64,000 nt of DNA from Eudorina sp. 2006-703-Eu-15 (taxonomy: Eukaryota > Chlorophyta > Chlorophyceae > Chlamydomonadales > Volvocaceae), in assembly GCA_003117195.1 (NCBI GenBank), contig BDSI01000125.1:1-64000 (forward strand), given 5' to 3'. Each line of letters begins with the position of its first letter. Within the stretch, counting starts at the first letter, position 1. Positions 22,901-33,245 of this stretch are shown piece by piece. Made by a program: the position numbers and the translations under genes. The notes beneath the pieces were generated by a model, which was given only the letters and a program-made list of their open reading frames with translations, had not been told where the DNA came from and ran no database searches.

Positions 22901-25900
22901 CTGGCGCGGGTGCTGTGGTCGCTGGCGTTGGTGGACTGCAGGCGGGACGGGTCGCCGGCGGCGCAGCGGCCGGGCCGCTTGCGGCGGGGCTGCGGCCGCT
23001 CAGCGGACTGGACTTGGCGGAGGTGACTCGGGGGCTCAGCCAGGGGGCTGCTGCAGGTCAGGCGAGGGGACCCGGCGGCCAGCAGCGGCCGTCCCCGCGT
23101 GAGACGGCCGCCGCGCACGCGGCCGCTGGTGGGCCCCTGCGGCAGGCGGAGCAGTCGCCTCGGTCGCCGGTCGCGTCGCCGTCCGTGGTGCGGACGCTGT
23201 GGATGTCGCCCGCGGCAACGGTGAGGCCGGCGACAGCTGGCGCCGGCATTGAAATCACGCGGCAAGAGCAGCAGCACCACCACCAGCTGCCCTCCACACC
23301 CGGCGTTCAGAAGCTCACTGTCTTTAATCCTACGTTCCTCACTGCACGACCCAGCGACAAGTGGGATGCAGCGGCCTTCAGTGCCCTGGCGGGGCCGTCG
23401 CCGGTGACCGGGCTGGTGCATGGGAACGCCCGCGGGCACGGCGCTGCGCCGGCGCACGCGCCCGGTCGGATTCGCAGCCCCACCCGCAGCACTGCCGCAT
23501 CGCCCCAGCTGCTCTCCTCGCACGCCGCGTCACAGCCGACCAGCTCCTCACTCCTTCCGTCCTTCGCCACAACCTCACCTAGGGAAAGGGGCTCTGCCAG
23601 CGCAGGCGCTGCGATGCGCGCAGCCGCCGACCTGACTAGGCTTCACGGTGGTTATGTCCAGCCCGTCAGCAGCCCCGCTTCCAGTCCGCGCGGCCCAGGG
23701 TTGCCCCGGTCCGCTTCCCCACAGCCGGAATGCCTCTCCATCTACTCATCAGTGGCCGACGCAAGGCGCAGGACTGCATCGCCGCCGGGCCGCTACGGCC
23801 GAGGCCCCTCCAGTGCCTCGGTCCTACCGGCCGCCGGTGACCCGTACCCCCAAGCGTTGTCAGCGGCTGCCAGCGCGGCTTTGCGGGCCGACCTCTCGCG
23901 CGGCACATTTCCCTCGCCGCGCGAGGAAACCGCTGCGGCGGCCGTTGCGACAGCGCCCTGGACTTCCATACCAGCGATGGGCGGCGACGGGCCGGCGTCT
24001 GCGGCCGTCCCACCGCGGGATCCGACTCCCCACCGTTCAGCCGTCTGGCCAACCGGCGGCAGCGCCGGCACGTACCCGTACGCCACATCATGGCGCAACG
24101 AAGCCCCGCCAGCAAGCAGCCGGCAGCCTTCACCGCCCGGCCCGGAGGTCTCCCTCAGCTGGCCCCAGTCCGGCGCTACCACACGAGCTGTCACGCAGGG
24201 GCAACGGGCAGCTGTGCCGCACTGGACCGTCGCTGCCGGCGCGGCAGGTGGCGGCGTGTCGCCGGGGCTGGAGCGGGTCCTTCAGGGCCTGCACGCAGTC
24301 CCCGACGGCCCCGCTGTCGCCAGGGCTCCATCGGCTGCTGTGGCCCCGGCCGCCGCTACGACGGCGGCCGGGATGTTGAGGCCGGGTAAACCCGGGGAGA
24401 CCTCTCCCAGATGGCACCAGCAGACCAGGACGTCGGCTCCGGCTCTGGGTGCCGCGCCCGGGCCGTCGTTGTCCGGGCGGCCTGTGCGTGCACCAGAGCC
24501 CGGCTTGCAGCTAACCACGGGGCCCAGCACAGCCTCGGCGGCGGCGGCGACGGCAGCGGGTTCCCCTGGGGCGCCTGCTGCTGCTGCTGCTGGACGCCGT
24601 GCGATCTCGTTGCTGACGACGGCGGATGTGCTGCCGTACAGCGGCGAGCACGCCACTCGGAGGTGCGCAGGGTGGCCACGAGCCTCAGGCGGGGGGGGGG
24701 CGGCCGGTATGGCAGGTCGCAGCACCACCTACAAGGGCTGTCGTGACGCGATTCTGTCGAGTGAGCGTGTCCTGGAAGCGTCCTCCCACGTCGCGGGCGC
24801 GGGGGAACTGTACATGCATACAGTACGCACAGGCCCCGCACATGTCACGCACTCCTGTTCTGCCTGCCTAGGAAACACAGGCACAATCGCGGTCTCACGT
24901 ATTTGGGGGTTGCCATCTCAGAGTCTGGCGTCCGTCAACAAAATCATATGTTGCTGACACGCGCGCCCCTTCTTGGACCTTGTTTGGCAACGACAGGTTC
25001 AGCCCCGCAACCGGCACCAGCGCACCATCTCAGGGCCCCTCGTCGGGTGTCCCGACCTCTCAGGCACGTCCGCGTTGTTGATAAGGGGAAGGCGAAAGGG
25101 CCTATCAGGACGCCTGACAGTGGCTAAGCATATGCAGCCAAGCCTTCAGTGCAGGGGCTTGCCTTTGCCATGCACGCTGATCCTTCTGCATTACGGCTGG
25201 GCTGACCTTCCGCATGCTTCCAACGCAGGCAGGCAACCGGAGGTCACCCCTACCGGCCGCTGTGGTAGGCCCCGGGGGCGCAAAGGCTGCCGGTGCGGGT
25301 CCGGGGACCGGCTCCAGACATGGCCTGCCGAGCCTCGTGCACCATCCCGACCCCGCCCTCCTCCGCGTGCTCCAGAACCTGCGGAGCAGCACGTCGTTCA
25401 GGGCAGGAGGTGCGACCAGCGGCGGTACCAGCAGCAAAGGCGGTGGGGTAAGCCAAGTTGGCGGCAGCAGCAGCGGCGGCGGCAGCAGCAGCAGCGGCGG
25501 CGGCAGCATTAGCCTTGGCGGAGGGCTGAGCAGTGCAGGCGGCAGCGCTGTCAGCATCGCGAGCGTGATCGCGGGCAGGCGGTCAGCACTGCTGCTGCGC
25601 GAAGCCAGCACCGGAAGCAACATCCGCAGCAACAGCAGCAGCGAGGCCGGCGCGGAGGCGGCAGCCCTGGCAGGTGTCATTGGGTCAACCTGCGCCGTGG
25701 GAACAACCGACGGCAGCCGCCCAGGCGGCGGTCGCACCGCTGCCTCCCACGACAGCCCCCTCGGCAGGGCTGGCGTTGAAGACGGCAGCGGTGCCGTCGA
25801 GGCCGATGCTGACCTCCAGACCGGAACAGCTGCTGGCCGCAGCCCGCACGGGGCCCCACTACCAACCCAAGGGCTGCAGCAGCAGCAGCAGCACTCGATG

Positions 25901-28900
25901 CAGTTGTCTCCGCAGCGGCGGAACGGGGCAACCTCACCGGTCCCGCTGGCTGTGGCCGCCTCGCCCGCAGCGCACTTGGACGGACTGATCCAGATGGAAG
26001 AGCCGCCCGGTGAGGTGCGCCCGAGTAGCGCTCCCGGCAGCTCCCCCTCATCAGAGCAAGCGGAGGACAGCAGCGCCCAACTCGTGGATCGCAACTCGTC
26101 GCCGTTGCCGCGTGCGAGCAGCAGCTCCTGGCCACTGGGTCCTGAGCCTCATGTCGACGGCGGCAGCTGCGTGCCGGCAGACTACGGCGGTGAATGCGAC
26201 GACTGCGGGCACGGCCGGAACGGCGATTGCGGCGCCGGTTCCAGCGGCCGCGACGACAACGATGACGGCGATCGGGATCGCAGCCGCCTCGAGTCTGCGG
26301 CCGTCATGGCCCCTCCAGGTGTGGATCCAGCGGAGGATGGCGGCGCGTGCAGCGGCAACGGCGATCATAGCTGTCCCGCCGCGGGGCGCCTGGACGTGGT
26401 GCAGGTCCTGACCGAGACAGTGCAAGTGCAAGCGACCCCAGCGCCGGGGTCAGAGACGGCGGCAGACCCGCCGGTAGCAACGACGACGGTTCCGCTGCCA
26501 GAGGGCCCTGGCTTGGCGGCCGAGGAGCCGGCAGTGGAGGTCGCACGGTCGCCCTCGAGTGGCGGCAGCGCCGGCGGCCCCGTGCTCCTCTCCTGCGACC
26601 TGACCCTCCTGATCAGCCCATCCTCCGGCGCGACTGCGGCCGGCGCCAAGCCCACACCCCGTAACGCCCACGGCGAGATGGGTAGCCCCCTGGACGCCTG
26701 TGCCCGCCGTGCGGTGCGAGTACGAGCGCTGGAGAGTGCAGCCGCGTGTGGGGTGTGCGGGGAGGCGGAGGACAGGAGCCAGGTGGAGGACGGGAGCGGC
26801 ACAGGCGCCTCTCAGCGGATTGGAGGTGCGGTGCAACATGCGGGGAGGTCGGGTGCGATCACGCGTGCGGCGCCGGGCTCGCCCCTGGTGCCAATGGAGG
26901 GTGTGCGTGGCGGCCGCGACCGCGACCGCGCGGCTGCGGCAGGAGCAGCCGCAGCCGCCCACGACCAGACAGAAACAAATCCGCACGGCCGCGTGAGCGC
27001 AGCGGTGCAGAACCCGTCGCCGGTGTACCTGCCAAATGCCGCCATGGCGCCGGAGGAGTCTGTGGGGCTCGGTGTGAACGGCCTGGCAACGGCTGCCCGT
27101 GCGGACGAGCTGGAGGCGGAAAACCTCGCGGCCGCCTGCCGACCCATGGGTCCGTCCCGTCATGCAGTCAACGGCGCCGCCGTGACCGCGGCGCCCGTGG
27201 AGGCCGTACCGCCGACCTCCGCGACCCATTGGCTGGACGCGGACACCGACGGGGCCCTGCTGCCCGCTGACGGCGGCTACTCCACCTCCCCCAGGGCGAG
27301 CCACAGGACGCCGCCGAGCAGCCACAGCTCCTCCAGACGCAGCCGCCGCCGCAGTAGCAGTAGCAGTAGCGATGATAACAGTAGTGGCATCCGGGCCGGG
27401 GTCGACCATGAGCAAAATGCAGCTGCTGCTGGGAAGAGTCCGGGTGCAGGGGCGGGCGTTGGCGGGCGCTTCGTCGGGTCGCCCCCAGGGAGTCAACCCC
27501 CCACCACAGGCACAGCGGAAGCAGCAGTAGCGGCACCTCAGGTAACAGCCCAGTCCAGGCAAGGCGGCAGCCCCGGTCGCGCAACACGCGGAGAGGCTGG
27601 CGGCGGCATGGCCGACCTGGCAGGCGAGCGGTGTGCTGGGGTTCGGGATGTCGATGGCGTGGTTGGAGGCGCCTCTGGTGCTTCCTTCGCATCTGAATCG
27701 GGCTCCGGTGCTGCTCCTCATGGGGAGAGTGACAGCGGGCGAGCCGGTGTGGAGCCGCAAGGCTGCGGCAGTGGCGCCGCCGAGATGTCCCCTACGGCGA
27801 GGCTCCCCCTACCCGCTACGGCGGCGGAAGAGGAGCAGGAGCCGGAGGAGGAGGACGCGGGCCGCATGTCGTCATCGTCGGCGTCATCGCCCAGCAGCAG
27901 CTCCTCATCCGTCGAGCACCTGACCCGCTGGATGCGCACTCCGCAACCCGCAGCGACGTCGGCAGAGGCGGCAGAGGCGGCTCCGAACAGCCTCATACTC
28001 CTGTTGCGGCAGCACCAGCTGCGGCAGCAGCACAGGTGGCCGCAGGCGCGGCAGCTGCAGCGCCACGGCCGACCAAGCCCCAGCGGCGGCAGCAGTCCTG
28101 GAGGAAACGGCGACTCCTCTGCATCACCCGCCGCGGGCGGACGACAGGCAGCCAGGGCACGAGGCCTGGTCAGCCAAACGGCAGCGGGGATGGAGCCTGG
28201 GGGTCACGGTCCTGGGATTGGGGAAGGCGCGGGGGGCGAGAGTGGTACTGCCGACCCGATCGATGAGGGCAGTGATGGCGGTGGTAGGGGGCAGGGCAGC
28301 ATCTGGCGCAGAGGTGCCCGGGCGGGTGCCGGTCGTGGGAATGACAGGGTGGAAGTGCCGGTGTGCTCAGGTGGTGGTGATGGCGGTAGTGTCCGTGGTG
28401 GTGGTGGTGGGAGAATAGCCGACGGCCTCCGAAGCGGCGCTGGCTCCGCACCTGGCGTCGCTGCGGCGGGCAGCAGCCCGGTGGTTGGGCCGCAGCGGCG
28501 TGTCGGCAGCTGTATCGGCCTCAGCAATGACACCTGCAACCGGGGCGCACCCGGAGGGAGGGACCCATCCGCGGAGCCGCCAGCAGCGGAGCTGTGTGGA
28601 GGCGAGCTCGCAGCGGCAACGGCGGTGCGTCCGGAGTCTGGCTTACCAGCAGGGCGTCAGGAACTGCCGTCACCGTTGGGCCCATGGTGCCGCGTCCACA
28701 CACCTGCCGGTGTAACCAGCATTGACAGCAGCGGCGATGACAGCAGCCCATCTGTCTCCAGCGCTGCCGCTGCCGCTGCCCCATCTGCCCCTCTAGCTCC
28801 CCCGACTTGCGAGCCCGACAGCGCGGGTACTGCTGCAAGGCTGCCCACAGACCCACTGACGAGCAGCGATCCAGGGGCCGGCAGCGACAGCAGTTTGCCA

Positions 28901-31900
28901 AGTGGTGCGTCGCCCGCGACCACCGGAGACCGCTCCCGCAGCGCCGGCGGCACCGAATGCAGCGGGGGCGGTGACGGGGATGACGGCGTCTCCAGCCACA
29001 TCAGCCACAGGGCCACGGCGGGGGATCCGGAGCCGCGGGCAGTGGAGCCGGACCCACAGCCCGAGCCCGACGTCAGCCCCGACCTGCACAGGCGGCGAGA
29101 AGCGGCGTCGCACCGACGGTTGGACCTCGTCGCGTTGGAGCCCGTCGTGGTTGGCTACAGCCACCACCACCGTCACAGCCCGGAGGCGGACCGGGGCGGA
29201 CCGCGGGGCGTCAGTGATGCAGGTGTGTGCACCCAGACTGGCACCGGCACTGAAGTCCCGACCCGGAGTCCCCACACGCGGCTGCTTCAGGACAGCGCCG
29301 TCGCTGCCACCGCCGGTCCCTCGCCGCCTCATCCCTCCCCGCGTGCGCCCGGGCCCACACCGGGTGCAGCACTGCCTGTGCCGCAAGACACCATGGCGTT
29401 GGTGACGCCGGTGCAGCCGCGCGCGCGGCTGCCTCTGGGCGGCCTGGCCGAGGGCGCGGCCGCCCCCCACAGCAGCAGTGACGTCCCCGGGCTCCTTGCC
29501 TTGGGCTCTGGCGGGCAGCACCGGGCGCTGGACGGATCTGTGGGCCCGCTGTCGGGCGCGCTGGCTGCCCTGTCCGGGACCCGCCAGGCCGCGTCGCTCG
29601 GGGCTCGGCTCCGGTATGCGGGCCTGCAGGAAAGCTCGGAATCCCCGCCGAGGCGGCGGAGGGCGCGGCCCGGCGTCCATGGCCCCAACCCAACAGTCAG
29701 TGGCGGCGTCGTGGGTGACAGCTCCGAGTCCGAGTCCGGTACGGTCTCTCCGCCGTCGCTCTCGCGCGCCGCATCAGCTTCCATGTCGTCGGATGGCGGC
29801 AACGTGGGCGAGCGGGTGAGCAGCAGCTGCGGGAACCGCAGCTGCAGGGAGGGGTGGGCGGCGGAGGCAGTTGCGCAGTACGCCGATGCTGCGCAGGACT
29901 CCAGGGTAGCAGCACCACCACCACTAGCACCACCAGCACCAGCAGCACCAGCAGCGGGCGCTGGGCGGCTGGTAGGTGCATCGCCAGATGAGGCGGCGCA
30001 GGTGGAGGCGGTGTGCGCTCCCACAGCCGTCACTACTGCGACCCGTGTTGCAGCGACCCATGCGGCCCCCACAACCGCCGCCGTAGCCAATAGGACGTCG
30101 GCATGCGCAGCACACCGAGCAGCGCAACCCGGGCGGTCGTCCGTGGCAGCGGGAGCTGTCGCGGGAACGGTGGCCGCGCCTCCGCCTCCGGTCGCAGTGG
30201 TGGTGGACGCCGGCCGCGAAGCCCTGGCCGCTGAGGCGGGTGACTACCGTCCAGAGTTCAGCCTGCGCATCTCACTCACAGCGATGGCCTCAGCCCCTGG
30301 CCCCTCAGACCCTGGCGTTGCTGCGCCTGGCTCACCCTCTGCCGCGTCCGCGGGAGTGGGCGCACCGGTGCCGCCCCACACGCACCCTGCGCGACCGACT
30401 TCAACGCTCGTGTTCAGCACCACCGCTCAACCCAGGGCGGGGTCGCCGGACGGTCTGCCGCAGCGGCCCGCTGTCACGCGGACTTCAGTCGCCGCCGCCA
30501 CAGCCACCGCCACGGCGGGTGCTCACTTCGGCAGCGCTGGCGTTGATGTTGTCCAAGCCGGTTTGGGTGGCGCACCGCTGCTGGCGACCCAACATGCGCA
30601 ACACGGCGCAGCCGGACCCCTGCATGGCCGCGGCCCGCAGGAGCGGCTGCAGGTGGGGTCACGCGCCGGCCGGCAACCTGGAGGCGATGGGGTGCTGCCG
30701 ACGGACTTATCTCTGGGAGGGTCCTGGCTGCTGCGGCCGGTTGCTAAGTCCTCGACACATGGTGCGGCAGTGCAGGGCCCCCACGCCGCCGCCGCAACAG
30801 CCGCGATCACAACGACGCCATACGAGTCACGGCGGGATCTGCTGACCTCCAAACACGGGCCTGCGCCTGGAGGCGGCCAATGGCCAGCGCCCAACGGGCA
30901 GCGGCCAACGGCGCCGGCGGCGGTCCTGCCGGTGGCGGCGCAGCCGTGCCTGAGCTCCACACTCACGCAGGCCCCACGGCCCCCACAGCCCCCACAGCAC
31001 CCCCCGCACATGCAGCAGCGCCTGGTGCTCGCGTCACAGTGGCCCCTGGCGCAGCCGCAGACGCGACCGACGCAGCAATCATCGCTGCACGCTGCGCGGC
31101 GACACGCCTCGCCGGCCCCTCCCAGGAGCTCAGCTGCACCGGACCCGGTACGCGCCAGCAGCGTGCCAGACCGCCGACTCTGGGCGGCGACGCAACCAGC
31201 TTCTCGCCCCGCTCCCACCGTACCCCCAGCAGCTCCTCTTCCTCCTCCTCCGTCCGCTCATCTGCCCGCCTCATCATCCGTCGCCGCACTACCGCCGCCG
31301 CCCCGCGCCGCCGCCGTGCCCTCGGCACATGCCCGGAGGGCCAGCTCTCCTGGCGCAGTGGTGGCCCCGCCCCGTCTTTCCTCCACACTGGTGGGGGAGG
31401 GACCTCCCTGGGCGGCCCAGGGCAGCCGGGGCCTGCTGGGTCCTGTGGAGTCGGCCTCGGGAAGACCCGAGCAGGCATCGTGGCCCGGGCCAAGCGGGCA
31501 GCCCAGGCCGCCGCACCTGGCGTCGTCTGCCGGGCTACAGCCCGCGCAAGGCTGGGAGCGGGAGCGGGGGCTATCCCTGTCAACGTCGGAAAGTCGCATG
31601 GCCCCGGGACATGCACGACGGTTGGGGGATGTGGAATGGCTCGGGAAAGCGGCTATCGGCGACGCCGAGCGTGCACCGATGCGTAGGGGGAAAGAGGATG
31701 TGTGGCCGGAGGGCACGGGTCATGGGCGGGGCGGCATGGCAGAGCAGCCGCGGCCCCAGGCTGCGATATCGGGGTCATGGGCGGGGCGGGCGAAGGGTGG
31801 AGGCGGGCGTGCTGTGTTGGCTGCAGGGTCGGCGGTTGGGGTGGCGGCGGCGGCGGTGCCTACATTGGGGCCGGTGGGTGGACGGGTCGCCCCAGTTTTG

Positions 31901-32101
31901 GCCGGCCCGACCTTCGGCGGGGGGTCCTTGCGGGCGGCGCAGCAGCACCGGCAACCCGGACAGGGTCAGGGTCAGGGACAGCCGGGGCCTCAGCACCGTG
32001 TGTCGTCGGTGCTGGTGGCGTCGCTGCGGCAGCTGAACAGCGTGACTCAGCACACGTGCGCACGAATGTTGGAACAGTACTACCACCATCATGAGCGCTA
32101 G
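16997..32101 (+). CDS. Giant low-complexity, probably disordered protein (about 4,700 residues)
   Basis: Not recognised. Model: exons 16997-17894, 17947-18687 (or starting 17962), 18780-21454, 21748 to about 24,700, and 25229-32101; junctions between exons 1-2, 2-3 and 3-4 match in phase. The last exon is 6,873 bases without interruption. The protein is rich in Ser, Pro, Ala, Gly, Arg and Gln, with SP/RSP motifs (PVSRSPSNRRPASAG), polySer, polyGly and polyGln runs, and almost no hydrophobic core. Short helical patches stand out: VSIHVSQLQKYL near the N terminus, LAHITQQLDDLLRQVGSVG at the end of exon 3, DAELLRQLADIQRDVDRMRL at the start of exon 4, and SVLVASLRQLNSV at the C terminus. The exon 4 donor is unclear because a G10 run (24691-24700) precedes the likely sites at 24707 and 24716, which are one base out of phase. 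Exon 5 could be a separate gene, but composition and phase-0 acceptor favour one gene. A scaffold or phosphoprotein role is only a guess. Confidence 0.6.
17942..17971 (+). repeat. 15-bp tandem duplication creating two in-phase splice acceptors
   Basis: TGTCAGACTTGCGGG occurs twice in a row at the start of exon 2 of the giant gene. Each copy has a CAG acceptor (ending 17946 and 17961) in the same phase, so use of the second would just drop five residues. Confidence 0.7.
24832..24885 (+). repeat. Dispersed repeat, copy 2 (first copy near 4055-4105)
   Basis: The stretch containing CATGTCACGCACTCCTG and CTGCCTGCCTAGGAAACACA closely matches 4055-4105 in a TPLATE intron (CATGTCACGCATACCTG, CAGCCTGCCTACGAAACACA). 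Sharing with an intron elsewhere supports treating this stretch as intronic in the giant gene too. Confidence 0.6.
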
Positions 32102-32612
32102 GCTGGCCGGCCGTGACGCAGACGGCCATGCGGTGTCATGCCACATCTCGGTACCGTACTCGGGTGCAGCCGGTGGGGGCCAACCAGGGATGGACGGTGT
32201 TAGGCCGGCCTAAACTTGTGGGACCTTCTGGGGCCGTACCACTACCAAGCAGGCGTAAGGCCGTAGGGCAGTAGCCTGGACTGCGGTTTGGACTCAACGA
32301 ACGGTTTTGGTCGGTCGGGGGTGGTGGAGGGGGCAAGAGATGCGATTTAGAAGAGGCTTGGCTCCTGGACTCAGGCTTTGGCTGCGGAAGTTCTATTGGT
32401 CCTTTGCTGCAATATCGTGGCGACAGCCACCCGCCATGCCCTGTCATTTGGGGGAAAGACCACTTCTCACGGCAAGTATCCATCCAACGCGTGGCCGCAC
32501 CGGCCCTCACCTCAATGGGCGAGGCGCACCTTACGAGGCGATGCGTTGGCATTTGGCAATTGCAGCCATCGGTTGTACAATCGTCGTTGACCCTCAGACC
32601 CTCGTTTCGCTG

Positions 32613-32626
32613 TTACAGTGGTGTAA
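32613..32626. terminator. Facing TGTAA polyadenylation motifs of the convergent genes
   Basis: TTACA at 32613-32617 is TGTAA for the minus-strand F-box gene; TGTAA at 32622-32626 serves the plus-strand giant gene. The two are separated by four bases in a near-palindrome. Predicted 3' UTRs would be about 630 and 520 bases, sensible for volvocine genes. Confidence 0.5.
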
Positions 32627-32923
32627 ACAGCACGCCATGGTGCCCTGCCCCCCGGGGCGACCACGGGCCATCCGACTTCATTCCTGTACGATACTCACCT
32701 CCACCCCGCCGACGCCAAATGTAACAACCAACCAACCAACCCCGCCGACGCCGCACCGCAAGACAAGTACACAACACATGTCCGCCGAGTCGTGGACGTC
32801 CCGATCCGCAGGTGCCGTACCTAGAGCCGCGGCGAGCCCAGGCACCAGCAGTTCAACATGGTGAGCACCCGCAGGCAACAACCCGACGGCGCTGGTAGGC
32901 CCCCAGTCCAGTCACCTCCACTG

Positions 32924-33012
32924 AACGCCATCCCTGACTGCGGTTGAGGTGCACGAGGGGGGGCGGGATCAAGAAGGACCCGGGTTCCGGCCTGCCATCC
33001 AAACATTGTTTG
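32924..33012 (+). repeat. Dispersed repeat of about 90 bp, copy 1
   Basis: Matches 41497-41586 in the LRR gene along its full length (GCCATCCCTGACTGCGG, GAGGTGCACGAGG, GGCGGGATCAA, TTCCGG, CAAACATTGTTTG) with scattered substitutions and small indels. No coding potential or terminal repeats seen, so its class is unknown. Confidence 0.8.
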
Positions 33013-33075
33013 TGGACCCTTTCCCAATCTTTTCGTAAATGGTCACGCGGCATCTCGCGCCTCGGACCAAATCGA

Positions 33076-33104
33076 CATTCATTCATTCATTCATTCATTC
33101 ATTT
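33076..33104. repeat. (CATT)n microsatellite
   Basis: About seven tandem CATT units, read directly, between the two ~50-bp direct repeats. Confidence 0.9.
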
Positions 33105-33192
33105 TGAGCACCCGCAGGCAACAACCCGACGATGCCGGTAGGCCCCAGTCCGGCCATCCCCATCCGCCACCGCCGCCGCGCAGTATGGATAT

Positions 33193-33212
33193 GGTCTACC
33201 AATTTCCTGTAC
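33193..33212 (+). repeat. Dispersed intron-associated element, copy outside a coding region
   Basis: GGTCTACCAATTTCCTGTAC matches the element core seen in introns of RPC4 and PAP1. This copy lies just past the stop codon of the minus-strand FBA gene, in its 3' UTR and antisense to it, so the element is not confined to introns. Confidence 0.6.
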
Positions 33213-33245
33213 ATATCTGCCGCCCCCGCCACGCCCGCCACGACC

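Larger units (their letters stand above)
32862..33154. repeat. Direct repeat pair of about 50 bp
   Basis: 32862-32911 and 33105-33154 share TGAGCACCCGCAGGCAACAA and then CCCGACG...GGTAGGCCCC(C)AGTCC with few changes. They lie 243 bases apart beyond the F-box gene 3' end. Confidence 0.75.
32102..33245. other. Convergent intergenic region with two 3' UTRs
   Basis: Between the stop of the giant plus-strand gene (32101) and the stop of the minus-strand FBA F-box gene (33246). No coding sequence was found. It contains facing TGTAA motifs near 32613-32626, a second plus TGTAA at 32720-32724, a duplicated ~50-base segment, a copy of a dispersed repeat also present at 41497-41586, a CATT microsatellite and one copy of the intron-associated element at 33193-33212. 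Confidence 0.6.

Noticed and set aside
26450..27760. Minus-strand ORF of 436 codons opposite the giant last exon
   Set aside because: Antisense shadow. The plus frame is open over 6.9 kb and has a proper acceptor and stop.
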